A stretch of 64,000 nt of DNA from Chimonanthus salicifolius. Taxonomy: Eukaryota; Streptophyta; Magnoliopsida; Laurales; Calycanthaceae. The DNA lies in the NCBI GenBank assembly GCA_013350335.1, contig CM023540.1, forward strand, positions 31,413,175 through 31,477,174. The letters are read 5' to 3'. Shown here one piece after another: positions 20,162 through 34,013 of the stretch. Numbering within the stretch: the stretch's first letter is position 1; each line of letters opens with the position of its first letter. The notes beneath the pieces are model-generated. The model was not told the origin of the DNA, searched no databases, and was given only the letters and a program-made list of their open reading frames with translations. The position numbers and the translations under genes are program-made.

Positions 20162-22874
20162 ATGATGGAATCCCAATTCCCAAACACTCGACCGTTCATA
20201 AATTCCATGAAAATGGCGATTTCCTCGCCATCTCCATCTCAGCATCAGCAGCAGCAACAGCAACATAATCAGCATCAGCAGCAGCAGCAGCAGCAGCAAT
20301 CGGACAACGATCGTAGCAGCGGAGAATTGCGGGCACTCGATTGCAACCTCAGCTCCCTCTGCGATCACATTCAGACCGAGGGATTCAATTCTGGGTCCTT
20401 CTCCGATGTCGTCGTCAATGCCATGGGCTCCACCTACCATCTCCACCGCCTCATCCTTTCCCGCAGCTCCTATTTCAGGTCACTACGTTGTCTCGTTTTC
20501 AATTTCTCTTCCAATTCCTCATCGCAGAATCCATTCTCCTCTGTTCCTTTGATTCGGTTTGTTTTCCCTTTTTGTCTAGTGTTTTAGGTTATCTTACTTT
20601 GTTCTGTTGATTTCTTTTGGATACTGTCTGCTTTTGAGGTACATTTTCTTTGATGCATTTCTCGCGTTTGATCAAATGCACTGTAAAATTAAATGGACCA
20701 ATTGCCATCCATAATTTATTTTTTGCACGTGCGCGAAAGGAAGATCCTTGCAGGGCCCATTTATCGAGGGCGCAGACGAGAAAACGAATCTAATTGGATG
20801 TCTGGATAATCAGAATGCTGTTACTGACGTTTTTTTTAGAAGAAAAATCATCGGGTGACTGTCAAGTGGTTGCTGATAGGATTTGTCTGGTTTTCTGTTG
20901 TTCTTGACACGGAATGAGGCCATTCTATTTTCTGGGGTGATGCTATCTATATGACATGTGTGCCATATGAAAGTTAATGCAATTCCACCATTTGAGAAAT
21001 AAGATGGCATTTTTGTTATGCATTTTGGCTGAGAAGTGATAATGCAACAGGATGGATTCCAAGAATTTAGTGGCACTTGTTGTAGAATGCAGCACTCACT
21101 GAGTGGAATTAATTGTGTTGATGTGCATCTTAGTGGGAAGTTTTTGAAACACTGTACAATGTATCGTTTACTGATAAACATTCTGCATCTTACATTGTTG
21201 TGAACACTTTTCCCATTTAAGGGTTAGTACCCAATTGATGCTTACATATGTCTGTATTTTGTTAATAGGAACAGAGCATGATCATATTTCAAGGACACAA
21301 TGCGTATTGTATCTGCCAATGTTTAGACTTATGTTACATTGTGCGGCCTCGAACTTGGAAAATGGGTTCATTATCAACTTGTATATGTTGTGATAAATGT
21401 TGCAAATGTATAGGGCCAATGTCTTGAAGAGAACTTATTTTAGAGGTTGCATACTTGCATTATCTGAGTGTAGGGTGTCTTGATGGCCTAAAACTAATTT
21501 TAGGAGTTGCTGCTCTGGGTTGTGGTGTACTATGATAAGCTCCCTTTTGTCTATGTCCACTTGGGGCCATAGGGATGGGTTGATTGGAAAGTTCTATATT
21601 TGTTGAATTTAACAAAAAATGATAAAAAATTATCTTTCAAAAAAATGATAAAAAATTGTCTTTCAAAAGCATGGCTTTGTGGAATTTATTTAGAGAGAGA
21701 GAGAGAGAGGATTTTATTTTTATTTAATTAAATTGTTATTTCCCAATTATGTGCAATAGGTCCAAGTAACAAGTATGATGTACATGGCAGGAACATGCTT
21801 CATGGTCCATGGAAAGAGGCTAGTGCACCAGTGGTAACCCTGCATATTGATGATGACAATGTTAATTCTGAAGCAATTACAATTGCCTTGGCATATCTTT
21901 ATGGGCACCATCCCAAGCTTAATGATAATAATGCATTTCGTGTTCTTGCCGCTGCATCTTTTCTAGATCTTCAGGTATGAACATAACCATTTCAATAATT
22001 CTTGAGTCTCAATTCTCAAATGTACTTTAAAGAAAAATGAAACAAAAACTTCTTTTAGGTACCTAGCTATTTCTTAGAAAAAAATTCACATTATATTCAT
22101 TTATAGCTTGTGTAACCTATAACTTTGGATGCAGGATTTATGTGCAATTTGCACAGACTTCATCATATCTGAACTGTGGACTTCCAACTTTCTAGCATAT
22201 CAGGTCCATTCCAGGCTTCCATCTGCTTCCTACTGGTTTGCTTGAAGTTAATGATTGTTGTTGTTGTTCTTGTGTGTGTCTGTATGTGTCTTATTTTTTA
22301 AATTTTGGCTAGATGAATTTTTTGGACAAGAATGCTACTACAGAATATGTTATTGCAAAATAGCTACAAGATGTAGATGAGAGGCATCTTGCATAGCAAG
22401 GGTGTCTGCCTCAAGGTTTCCTTTTGTAGGAACAAAACAAAGGAACACTTCACTAAATAAAGGAATCTTTCCCAAACAATAGATCCCTAATTTGCTCCAA
22501 TTGCAGCCGTTGTCCACAGATAAATTGAGCCACTGTTTGTGCACTTCGGAGAAATTTTACAATCTCCTTCAATGCAAATAACTTGGATGTTGATGGAATC
22601 AAAATACTCAACTCACTCTTAATTGGTTGAATTTCTGCTTTTGAGGAAGCTACATGACCAACTGGTCCAAAAAGTATTGGATACATCTACCCTTTGAAAT
22701 CTTAACTGCTTATATTTGTTATTCAGGTATTTGCAGAGAGCCAGGACTATGGTATACATGGGGAGCGTGTCAGAAGTGCATGCTGGGGCTACCTTTGTCA
22801 GTGTGGTACCATGGAATTGAGAGAGGTATACAACCAATATTTCTAGTAACACATAAACAACGGATTTGGAAAGA

Positions 22875-22905
<31 letters not shown>

Positions 22906-25900
22906 ACTCACTCTCTCGCTCTGTCACAATCACTAAGAAAATTGGACACTTTCATGACTAATCTGATATGTGATGAATGTAGGTGCTTCCAAAACTTTCA
23001 TCTCAAACTTTGCATGCTCTGCTCACGTCTAATGATTTGTGGGTGCCTAGTGAAGAAAAACGGTATGGGACACATCATGATTTGCAAGTTTCCCAACTCT
23101 AATATTTTTTGAATTGTGATGTTTATTTTTCGTTAATTTTTTATTTGAAGGTTTGAGCTGGCGTTGTATGCACTTCTTGCAAAAGGTGCTTTCTTCAAGG
23201 CAGATCATTCTGAGCAAGCAAGTTCAGAGATTGAAACAAATGCTCTTGCTGATTCTTCCATGTTAAAGGGAAAGAGTTCTATCATTGGAAGCAACGACAA
23301 ACAACTAGAAACTGAATTTGGAGACGTCAACTTACAGGATAATCTTGAAGGACATAAAACTGCTCAAAATATTTTGGTTGAGCTTGTGGACTGTGTGGTA
23401 GACTACCATAGTGGTGTCTCTGATTCTAAGCCATCGCAAGCTCAGCAAGGAACATGTTTACAGTCATTTTCGGAATCAAGATATTCTTGCAAGTTGGAAC
23501 AACCAGCTTCCCTAGGTAGCTTATTTTCGGATTCAGATGCAGTCAGGAAATCTCATCCTTATCTCGAAATGAGGAATGGAATTGAAGCAAACATAATGGG
23601 GGACAATGGAGATGCTATGGAAGGACCATCTGAAGAAAGTCCATGTTACCATTTAAATAACAACAGCTGGCTCTCAAGGGAGCAATCAAGGCGTTGCTCC
23701 TCTACAACCTCATCGTCCTGTAATGGGGCTATGCCCAATGACTGGGGAAGATGCAGCATACCTCCTCCTTCATGGGGTGGCAGAATAGTGGGTAGAAGAC
23801 AAGTGAAGAACTATGCAAAAGGAAATTGTGGTATACATGATGAAGAATTTGATGCATTTATGAACATCTTTGAAGGTGGGTCTCTTTTGTACTGTAACAT
23901 GTCTTTCGAAGCACTGTTAAGTGTGAGAAAGCATTTGGAAGAGTTGGGCTTCCCTTGCAAGGCGGTGAATGACGGTCTGTGGTTACAGGTTAGAATTCAG
24001 CATCCCCTTACCACAAGACCTTGTCATGAGCGTATTTTGCACCCTTTTTTTTGAGTAATTAGAGAATGGTGGTAATCTGATTTTTATTATTTTTGTTTTG
24101 AATAATTAAAAACCTTGGAAATCTGAAGTTTGAGACTTGTTTCACTTTCATGCAGATGCTTTTAAGTCACAGGGTACAAGAAATTGGTGCTGATACCTGC
24201 AAAAATTGCAGTCGTACGAGCATTCAATGTGCCTGTAGACAACCATATGGATTTTCACATGGTACTACTCCCACTGGTTATTACAGGCAAGAGCATGATC
24301 GGAACAATGCACCTGGCAATATGGGGAATGTATACCTAACTGATGCTCAAGGTGAAGGAAATGGCCTGTTTGGGCCTGTGCGTGTGCATGTACGGGGCCC
24401 CATTGATGGACTTGCTGGTATTGGACGAGGAACTACATTTGTGCCTGCTGCAGCTTGGCCTCCAACGCGTTTTGTATTTTCTCGTGTTCCTTTTGGTCTG
24501 GGAAACAGAAACGGTCAGCAATCACTTGCCCATGATGAATCAGAAGCCAGACTCGATCTGAATGGAGACCTCTCAGGAGATGGCCTGACAGCTTTGGTTG
24601 GGCTTAGCCAAGGGAATAATGCCATTCCTGTGCACCCCGAGCAAAATGAGAGAGCATTTGAACCAGATCTGCAGAGCAGATTGGCTGGAACTACTGTTTC
24701 TGTTCCAAATACCAGTGGTATTCCAGTTCAGATGTTAGAACCACAGGAGCATGCACTTGGAATGGAATGGGAAAACACTGAGAGTTCTTCAATATCCTTG
24801 GATATGAAAACGCCGTTGCGCCACTTCCCTCCTTTTCGCTTTGGGTGAGATGTCTTAGCTTTCCTTATCATACATGAATTTATATACAGCATCATTCAGT
24901 CTTGGTTACTTATATTGTAGTTGGCTGGTTTGACAAACAAAACATTGGTCTAACGCTCTAGAAAGGGGGCAAAAACAACCAAATTGTTGTTCCGAGGGAC
25001 CCTACCTTGGACTGACCATTCACACAAAGTAGTCCAGATGAGAAAATCCTTGTCATTGAACATTTGGTCCATTTTTACTGCTTAATTATTTCTTAAATGT
25101 TTATTTGTAAGCTGTTGATTGACTGGATGAGATTGTCTCACTGGAGAGACTTTGGGTCAGAGTCTATACATGGTGTGTGGTCCATCATATCATCAATTTG
25201 GGTCATCAGATCGCGTGCATGCACTCAAGGGCCAAGTCAATATTCATATTCGTGGTCGATGATGTTGCATGGACTTCTTTTTTCGCCTTTAATATTAGAA
25301 ATTTTTGCTTATCCCCATTATATTTTTGGATCTAAATTTAAATTAGGTTGTATTGATATTTCCCATCGTTTTCACAATCAGATTTCACTTCAATACAGCT
25401 TATTTCTTTTTTATTGCTTGGGTATTTTATCATGGTGTGTTATCTATTTAAAATTATTTTAGAAATATTTCTTCCATTTGGCATCAAAGAAAAAGACTGT
25501 TGGTCAGAGGGAGCGACGTTGTGCCCAACTTCATGGGGCCCACTCTCTAGCTAGCAAGCTCACTATAGATAGATGGAATAGAATAGAATAGATGGATCGA
25601 TAGATGCATAAAATGTTCAAAATGATATCATGTAACCCTCACTAGTTGGAGCTAGAATGTAGTAGTGCGGAAAGGTATTATGAAAAGATGTACCCTTTTA
25701 ATGAAATCACTGAGAAGAAGTATTGAACGTTTGGAAAGTTGGTGAATGGAGCTTGGAAGAAAGCTGTAAAAAAGTGAGTTGATTATTTGTATGTTCAGTC
25801 AACAACTAGGGGCAAAAGGGTATTTATAAGCTTATGAAGACAAGGGAAAGGAGAACTAGAGACTTAGATCATTGAAGTTGCGTCAAAAATCAATATTTTT

Positions 25901-28900
25901 TTGGTGAAAGACATTGTCAGTAGGATAGATGGGACTTTTTTTTTTAAAGGAAAAGAAAAGTTAAAGAAGATGGGAAATGCTTTCCAATGACCTGTCAAAT
26001 AGATAATATGGGAATGTTTTTAAGTGCTTGTCAAATACATAATGTGTTGGTTCAGTAGCTACTAAATCAGAACGAAACAAGAAACGATGGTTAACAAATT
26101 TTGAAATAGGACTGAAATCAGTCTTACCTAAGATTGAGAAAAGGAGAACATTGTGAACAGATTGTATACCTATAGAAATATTGATCTTGAGATGGTAACA
26201 ACAATTTTATTGCTAGGAAGTGTGCAGGGAGCCACTAGAAACTACTAAATGAGATGATACCATGAAAATAAATAAATATATATATATATATAAAACTAAA
26301 GGAAGGGAGCCAAGTCCCATAGCAGAAAACAAAAGAAAGGAGACCAAAATCAAAACACCAAGCTAAAAGGGGCACCTGTCAATAATGCTGATCAAGACCC
26401 AAGAAGCAGGCACACCAGCTAGGCACAGTCTAGCCTGACTTTGAATGCTCTTAACTTCTTTTTGATTGCAGCCCAGGATATGATTTGACTTTTCACCGTT
26501 TCAAGCAACAATAGAAGACCATAGGAAACACCTGCTTGTCTTAGAAGACCCAAAGGAACATTACAAGATTGGTATTCCAAATAATAGAGAATTTGAATGA
26601 TTCCCAGAGAAAACCAAGAATGAAGCAACTTATCCACTGCCAGAAGCACAAAAGAATGCACTTGGAATAACTATACAGAAGTATTGAACTTCTGAAGTGA
26701 AAGGCAAGGAATGAGAATGGTGAATAAGCAGATCAAGGTTTTAAAACTTGCCATGCGGAGTCGATTCGGACTTGGCCCTCCTAATACGGATGAGTCCTAT
26801 TACGACTCGGTTGTGTCCTATTAATTTCTCCTGATTCCAAGTAGGGCTCAGCTAATACAACTTAAACTCAGTCCCTCCTGAGTTTGAGACTGAGTCTGAT
26901 AGTTAAAACCTTGAAGCAGATGTCCAAAAGTCGCTGCATTTTGAAGACTCGATGGAGACCCACTTATGATTATTTATGGCACCACCTAAGGTTATATTGA
27001 TTGACCATACTTTCCATGTTGTCTATTCAACAGACGCCTAGATATTGACGTTAGTTGGTTCATTGGATTCTTTAGCAAAACTTTTGAGTTGGAGAAAAAT
27101 ATGTCCCGACTCCTGAGATTAGAGAAGAGCATTGTGGTCCCTTTTTAAGGAATAAAGGAAATACTAGAACTATGCAAACTACCAAGTTATTAAACTTATG
27201 AGCTATATATTGAAACTTTAGGAAAGCGTATTAGAGTGAATCCCTCATTAAGCCTTATATAAATTTTCTTTTCACATGGTTTTTATTAGTTTATAGGTGT
27301 ACAAGAAAGAGCTAAGGTAATTAAATGGCAGAGATTGAGAAGAAAAATGCACCTTTGATTAATATATCGGGATTATAAAAGTGCTTCATGGGGAGGTAAC
27401 AAGTCTAAGAACATCACGTGAAGAGATGGCAAAGCCCAGTTTGATTTGGGTTTCACCTAGGATCACTTTGTGCCTTTATTTATTCTCTTGGTTACATTTA
27501 ATGAATGACATGAATAGTTGGGACAAAGTTTTTAATGATGACGACAACGACGACCATGAGCAACATACATCTAGGAGTAAGTTCCCTTCGTATGCTGTTT
27601 GTAGACAACATGATACTAATTAGTCAAACAAGAAGTCAACTATATAACCTAGAACTATAAAGGAGGTTTACCCGGTGTGGTTGGATAGGGAGGTTTGCAC
27701 ATACCTCAAGGATTAGTAGGTGCTCTAAGAGGTCTGGACACTTTGGTCTTTAAAAAAAATTATAGAGGAAAGGTTTTGAGGCCAGTGGTATGAAAATTAG
27801 AGGAAACAAAAGAGATATATGGAACTTTTGTTGATAGATCTGAAAGTAGAGTTGATGAGTTGAATTCTATGCTAGGCAAGGCAGAGGATTCTGTCTAGAT
27901 GTGCCTCTCATCTTACTTAAATTGCACTTTTTTCATTTTTTAAACAACTAAGCGCTATAAATTTTTGAAACTGTTGTGATGTAAATGTATCTTCTAAAAG
28001 AGAAGTGGCTGCATCTACCTAGTTTATGGTACATTTAAGGGATCAAATGTAGCAATCAAAAAAGTTGATAGAGAAAGTTGGTGAACTAGTAACCAGTTGT
28101 CAAGACTAAAGAGATATTTTCTAATGTATGCTAATAATGGTGGACATGTTAGTTGTGCTTGTACTGTAGAAACATATCTAGCCATTATGAGCATTTGTCA
28201 ATTCTAAATTTGAAACCTTGTAATGCAATGCGAATTGAGGAATATAGAGGTCATACCTGCACATAGAGCTCTCAAGGATGTTTACGAATCTCTCTCTCTC
28301 TTAAGAGATAAGTTGACAAATCTTAAAAAGTGCAAATCTATTTACTATTTCTTGCTATTCTTTCTAGAGTTTCTTATACCTTCTGTTTTTGTGTGATAAA
28401 CTAAGTTTTAAAGTTGAAAATAGAACTTAGTGCTGCAACGTGCTAGACTCTTTTCTTGGTGCAATCATACAACAAGATGGAGGGTTAGAGATGTGCCACT
28501 AATAGGATTAATGTAAGATGGTTGAAGGGAAGACATGCTAGCATAGTGTTATGCCATTTCAAGTATATCTTGTCTAAAATGGCATTTTTTTAAGATGATC
28601 CTTAGTCCTACATTAATATATAGAGGTGAAGATGAAAATGCCATTTTTATAAGAAGATTGCTGCACCTGCATTAATATGTGAAGCTGAATGTAAGGCAAT
28701 GAGGAAATGCCAATAATATTGTACAGTGGGTGGGATGTGTCTGTTGGATGTGGAGTAATAAGAAAGGACAGTATTAGGAATAAATACATCATGGAAAATT
28801 TGCAAGTAGTTCCAGCAAAAGGAAAAGCAAGGAATATTATCTAAGATGGTTTGGGCATGTATGTAGAGGATGAAAACATCCCCATTATGAGGAACTGAAA

Positions 28901-30582
28901 TGCTACAAATTCAAGGAATTCGGAGGGGAGGACAACAAATAGTCAACCTAAAGCAGTAAAAATGATATGTTAATTTGTGGAGTTTGAGAATATGGAGTAT
29001 CAAGTGGAATAATAGTAGAACTCATGATCCAATACCAAATAGATAGGAGAAGGTTTCAATGACAATGGAGATAATGGTAATATGATGACATTCTACTTTA
29101 TGTCATGGCTATCTGTAGAAACGATTTATGGCTATATCTTGTCAAAGCATATTAGAAATGTCTTGGATAATATAGGGGAAATGTAAGGAACTAAGGATAA
29201 TATGCGTGTGATTTTGTTCAATATTGATTTACTTCCACATGCTACTTTTTGTACTGAAGCCAGCATGTTTCTGAGAATGATCATGCTGCAGAAGTTTTTG
29301 CATTTTTCTAAGTCTTTTTTCCCCCTTAGTTTGTTGCCTTGATTGTCTAATTTTTAGTCCTGTCCCTACCCTTTAGTAGCTGATACCTCTCAACCTTGTT
29401 TGTATTTTTAAAATATTTATTGAGCTCAGATACTTTTTCCTTGTTTTTTTAACTCTCCTTATTGTGAATTTCTTCACTGGAATCTCAGGGTAGAATTTGA
29501 GGATGTGCACCGGCTTACTGATGGGCAAGTGAAGCACTCACCAGAAGTATTTTATGCAGGTTCATTGTGGAAGGTATTTGACAGTTATTAGTTGAGTTTC
29601 ATCCATTTCAGGCATTTTTTAGTCTGTATATATGATTAAACTTGACTGTTATGGCTTTAGGTCAGTGTGCAAGCTTTTAATGATGAAGATCCTCAAGGGC
29701 GCCGAACTCTTGGTAATGTTTCTCTTAGCATTAAAACTAAAGTTGCATCTGGATGACCATAAAAACACCTTATAGCAGAATTTTTTGACAGGCACAGCCC
29801 TAATCCTTTGGGCTTGTTTCATGCAAAATGATTTTCTTAAAGAAAAAGCCCATGGTCCCATTGATGACCATAGCCTAAAAGTGCAATTAACAAGAATTAT
29901 GTTTAAATCAAGCATTACTGAAAGGAAAATGGCTTAAATGTCTAGGTTGATGATTTCTGCAAAATTGCATCCTTGGCCCATCCATAAGATGGCCTATAAC
30001 GGTCGATCAGGATCAATTGGATCACTGATGAGTTGTAGGGTTGATATGATCTATTTGATTATATTCAAATGAAAACTGGATGAGGTCCCTTATTTTTTGT
30101 AATGATAAAACGGACCATATGATGTTTCTTTCTAATTATTCTGTATTTCAGGATTGTTTCTCCACCGCCGGAAGGCAGAAATGACAGATTATGCAAGAAA
30201 GGTAATGCTTTTACCAAATTTAGCAAACTTATAGTTTATCATATGACACTAACTCTTCATTCCACAGGTTCACATGTATGTTGATTCTCGAGAAAAAGTT
30301 ACAGCGCGGTATCAGGTAAAAATGTTTTTTTTTTTTTTGGGCACTAGTATAGTAGCATTAAGTTTCACATGCTGAGGTTTTTAATCATATTTCTTGTTTA
30401 CCCAGTTAATTTGTCCATCAAAGCGAGAAGTTATGGTTTTTGGAAGCTTTAAACAGACAGGGACTCTTTTACCCAAAGCTCCCAAGGGATGGGGTTGGCG
30501 TACCGCATTGCTATTTGATGAGCTTGCAGATCTCCTTCAAGGTGGAGCCTTGCGGGTGGCTGCTGTTGTGCAACTTGTCTAA
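20162..30582 (+). CDS. BTB/POZ-BACK domain protein, 12 exons, 895 aa
   Basis: Exons: 20162-20478, 21791-21974, 22135-22203, 22727-22825, 22983-23062, 23151-23988, 24156-24844, 29489-29573, 29661-29712, 30152-30201, 30268-30315, 30406-30582. All introns are GT-AG and the sum is 2688 nt. The protein starts MMESQFPN, has a Gln/His-rich tract (residues 27-46), a BTB/POZ fold at about 65-185 (FSDVVVNAMGSTYHLHRLIL, RVLAAASFLDL) and a BACK-like region to about 265. A long Ser-rich linker and a conserved C-terminal part (VEFEDVHRLTDGQ, KGWGWRTALLFDELADLL) follow. BTB-BACK proteins commonly act as CUL3 ubiquitin-ligase adaptors; the long plant form resembles germ-cell-less-type BTB proteins, but no function is certain. 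Start choice: MM at 20162/20165; a 40-codon upstream extension from 20042 reads like leader. Intron 7 is 4.6 kb and holds transposons. Confidence 0.9.
21690..21710. repeat. (GA)n microsatellite in BTB intron 1
   Basis: About nine to ten GA dinucleotides, inside the 1.3-kb first intron (20479-21790), which otherwise holds nothing recognisable. Confidence 0.85.
22360..22660 (-). mobile_element. LINE RNase H relic in BTB intron 3
   Basis: Minus-strand frames read EVFLCFVPTKGNLEADTLA, which resembles the C-terminal 'HVPRxxNxxADxLAK' of plant LINE RNase H. Upstream in another frame is KAEIQPIKSELSILIPSTSK, resembling the 'EAxAIxxGLxxL' helix. Frameshifts separate them. It sits just before exon 4 of the BTB gene. 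Confidence 0.4.
22875..22900. repeat. (CT)13 microsatellite
   Basis: A pure CT run in BTB intron 4, followed by an imperfect CACT/CTCT stretch. Confidence 0.95.
26726..26921. mobile_element. hAT-like MITE with 8-bp target duplication
   Basis: The element proper is 26734-26913 (180 bp). Its ends are perfect 11-bp inverted repeats, CAAGGTTTTAA and TTAAAACCTTG. It is flanked on both sides by the direct repeat AAGCAGAT (26726-26733 and 26914-26921). Eight-base duplications are the hallmark of the hAT superfamily. The interior has repeated GAGTC/GACTC phrases and no coding capacity. Confidence 0.8.
27655..27765 (+). mobile_element. SINE-like family A, 3' part
   Basis: It carries the family tail phrase GGAGGTTTGCACATACCTCAAGGATTAGTAGG followed by a GGACACTTTGGT and an A-rich end. 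This matches the tails at 6660-6860 and 55765-55930. Only the 3' half is recognisable. Confidence 0.5.
28780..29090 (+). mobile_element. RTE-type LINE C-terminal relic
   Basis: At 28838-28873 the plus strand reads YLRWFGHVCRG, matching the conserved 'LRWFGHVxRR' near the C-terminus of plant RTE-like reverse transcriptases. The sequence before it (about 28780) fits 'RNKYI'. Further on, stops and frameshifts break the frame. A second relic of the same kind lies at 52590-52940. Confidence 0.5.
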
Positions 30583-33500
30583 GATTACAAGGTAACATTT
30601 GAGTGCTCAGAGGTATCTTTATCAAAGATGTTTGAATACACGGATGACTTACCACTCCGCGGAGCATCCATTTACACAATATAAACAGCCGGTGGTATGG
30701 GGTACATCCAAATGCAAACCAAGAGGTCAGTGCTGCCTGCAATTTTCACCCTTGGGAATCTTGTTCCATTTTTGTATGCAGCTATCAAAGTGGTAATCTA
30801 TTTGCAAATAGATTGGATTTTTCAGCTCAGGTAGCCTTAAAGACCATAACCGTTCTGCTTTTCTGGGTTTCACTTGCAATCATGACATTAAGGGAGCTCA
30901 CCTCTCCTCTCTCTAATTTTGCTCAATTATGATAGTGTTTCATTTAGCTGTAAATAAATTTGCTAAATCTGTTGTATTAAACTGATTTTCTCTGTCATGT
31001 ATATGTTAATACCTTGGTATATGTGATATACGTGTTATCCCAAAAATGGGATGAGATGTTTCATTTGTGAAGAGATACATACCAGTCGTGATAATATAGT
31101 AACACTTAATTTACATAATAGACTGCATTGATATTTTTCTATGATGATTTTGATTTTTGATAGAAAGTTGGTTCGAACCGCTAGGGCAAAAAATTTCACT
31201 CATCCAAATGCGACTTGGGCTCCATGAGGAGTTTATTAGGGATATGAAATCACCATTTCTCGTTCTCACACGAATCTCTCTCTCATGAATTGTATTCTTA
31301 TCCAATATGAACTCATTTGAGGAGTTCTCATTGTTAGATTAAAAATCCATTCAAAACTGTTTTCATTTTTGTCGCGATCTTTGAACCCTTATAAATCATA
31401 GCTTTTTATATTCAATGGATCTGATTTTTTTACGAGAAAATATTTTTTGAGTTCATTTCTGTTGGGACTCCACCCGGGCCCTAGGGTGATTGTCACCCAG
31501 CTGAAAGTGATTCTACTCGGGGAGGTTCCTGACAGGCATTCCATGGGTTTTACGTTTCCACCAAAGAAAAAAGAAATCGGCTGTAGGCCCGGGCCGATAT
31601 TTCAAACATCGGCCAATTTTTCAATTTTTTTTTTAAAACAGCTTTTTTCAAATTTTTAAAAAGAATTTTTTCAAAAAAAAAAAAACCAGACCTGTCATTC
31701 ACAAAACCAATCAAATATGATAAAGTGGGCTTTCGTCTCCAAACCTTGTTGTGGATCAGCTCAATGGGCTGGCTCCCAACTTCATTGAGCTGGACCAGCT
31801 TTATCCTAGAATCCTGACGAGTTCACGTCGGTCCATGCAACACTTTAACATTTTACAAACTATTCATATTAAAATCAAACAATTTATTAGGGATTCTAAC
31901 TTTTAACTACAATGAGGTTTTTAGAAAATTGGGGACTCTTTAAGGTTTAAAACCAAAGCTTCTTTTGAAGAAATTCAGGTTAGAGGAAACATGATACTTT
32001 ATAACCAAAACACAATACTTTATATTCAGGCAATCGAGTAAAAGCTACATTATATATGGACTATTTATTAGAGTGGACTGGTGGATCAATGCCATAACAC
32101 TTGGATATGATGGGTCTTCACCATTTTAATTAATTAATTTTTTTTTTTTTTGGATTTATATGTGAGAAACTCAGAAATTAATTCATTTTTTCATACATAT
32201 AGTGAACTTATTATGGTTTCATTGAAACTTCCATATCCCACTCAAACACAAGAGTGTGTTTTTTTTTGTTCAAGGATAGAAATGGCACAGGCTAAATAAA
32301 ATTCATCATTAAAAAAAGGGGGACCTCGAGTTGGGCCTTCCCTACGCCAAGCACTGATATTTGCAAACTGGGTCATTTTGGATTTTAGGCTTTTGGACAT
32401 TTTCTAGCCCTGTATATTGAAACAGGTCACATTTCAAACATCCCTACCAAGCCCTATTTTGCAGGCTAGGCTCTTTAGTCTATCAAGCAAAAAAAAATTC
32501 TTGAGATCTTTAACATTAGGTCTTAGTCAGCGGAGCTGTTGGACTGTAGAAATGGATTTGTTGGAAAAATCTACATTTTTTTTGAATTTACGTGTGAAAA
32601 AAATCTACATTTAATATACAGACTAAACCAACAGTCCAACACCCAACCGGGGAATGGAGAGTCATCTAACCAATACATGTACATGGTTCCTGAAATATTC
32701 CGGTCAAGTCCAATCATATAGCAAGCCCGGTGCACTTTGGGTGGGACCTGTCCTAAAGGGAAGAACCTTAATTTGGAAGAAAAAAAAAGGGACATTTTCA
32801 GAAGGTGGATAAAAAAATGGGTAGGCAATCAAATGGGGATTTGACATGAATAGAAAGTGCAGATGTTCATCATTTCATCAATATATTTCTACAAATAATG
32901 AATCCATTATGGATAAATCTTCTTGCAAACATTTTCCCCTTGAATGCAATCTGTTCACAAAATAAACAAACAGAGAAGCTACTGAAAATGGTATCATTTA
33001 TTTTTACTACCTCAAATGTTAGATACATACATGAAGCCGTACCCAGGCAGGTCCTGGGTAATAGTTTGAAATTTTACAATCTAGAAATGAAACAAAACGA
33101 GAAAATAGATCACAAACTTAAAAATCCTTTGGAAAACCAGGAGGAAAAAGAAAATGTCAAAAGCATAAAGTTGGAATCACAAAAATTGGTCAGGATCTGC
33201 ACGCGACAATGCCGATGGCTTCAACTTCCATTCCAGACGGCATCACTTTGCAAGTTCCAATTATTCAAGACATGAGGTGAAAAAGCTCACATGGATCAGA
33301 TTAAGATACAAACATGGAAGGCAGTAAATCTCAAGTGCATTCCTTGATTTCTGAGCATAGATACCTGCACTTAAACGCACTACACATTGCATTTTCAATG
33401 TTAAAACTCCCTTTCAGTAACCCACTCAAGCATACGTAGCATCCATCAACTGAGGAAGCATGAAAAATTTCCAGATGAAGATGAATGGATCTTCTCCCGA

Positions 33501-34013
33501 AAGTTAATTCAAGCTGAACTCAGATCAATTGCAAAGCTTCACGTACCCTTGCCTCCCTGTGTTGATAAGAAAATATTTCAGGATTATGTTTCAATTTTCA
33601 GGTCACTGGATCCAATATGGTAGAGAGCATAAACTGCATCCTTCAACAGGGGGTTTTCCATCATTAACCATTTACTATCCACAATAAGACGACTAATCCA
33701 ACCATGGGCCCTGATGCAAGTGAAGTAGCACGACAACGGGAACCATATTAAGTGCTCGCATCTCTACCACACTCATTAACATGTGAATATGAAGGCCACA
33801 GCAATGAATGCATGCAGGAATTTCCTAATTCCAGACTCATGAATGGTAATGCTTGACCAAAAACATGGACAATTGACAACCTCATTACATGCAAGGATTA
33901 AAATTCTAAAAACATGTACAAGCTATAGTTGTGTTGCAAAACATAACGAGGGTAGGAGGAAACACCTGCTTTCATTTTCTTCATTTCGCAATGTAGTTGG
34001 TCGTCTCTAGTCT
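30583..34013. other. Intergenic between BTB gene and the unknown-protein gene
   Basis: The first ~400 bases are probably the BTB 3' UTR. The last part is the 3' flank of the convergent minus-strand gene. No convincing gene is present. A CCGGGCCGATATTTCAAACATCGGCC phrase near 31590-31615 resembles the inner ends of the MITE at 16505-16660. Confidence 0.5.

Larger units (their letters stand above)
24845..29488 (+). other. 4.6-kb intron 7 of the BTB gene
   Basis: It starts GTGAGATG and ends CTGGAATCTCAG. It separates the Ser-rich middle from the conserved C-terminal exons. It contains an hAT-like MITE (26726-26921), a SINE-like tail (27655-27765) and an RTE-type LINE relic (28780-29090). The first ~1.7 kb shows nothing recognisable. 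Confidence 0.85.

Noticed and set aside
25097..25462. 121-codon plus-strand frame in BTB intron 7
   Set aside because: No recognisable domain, and it lies within an intron between confidently spliced exons.
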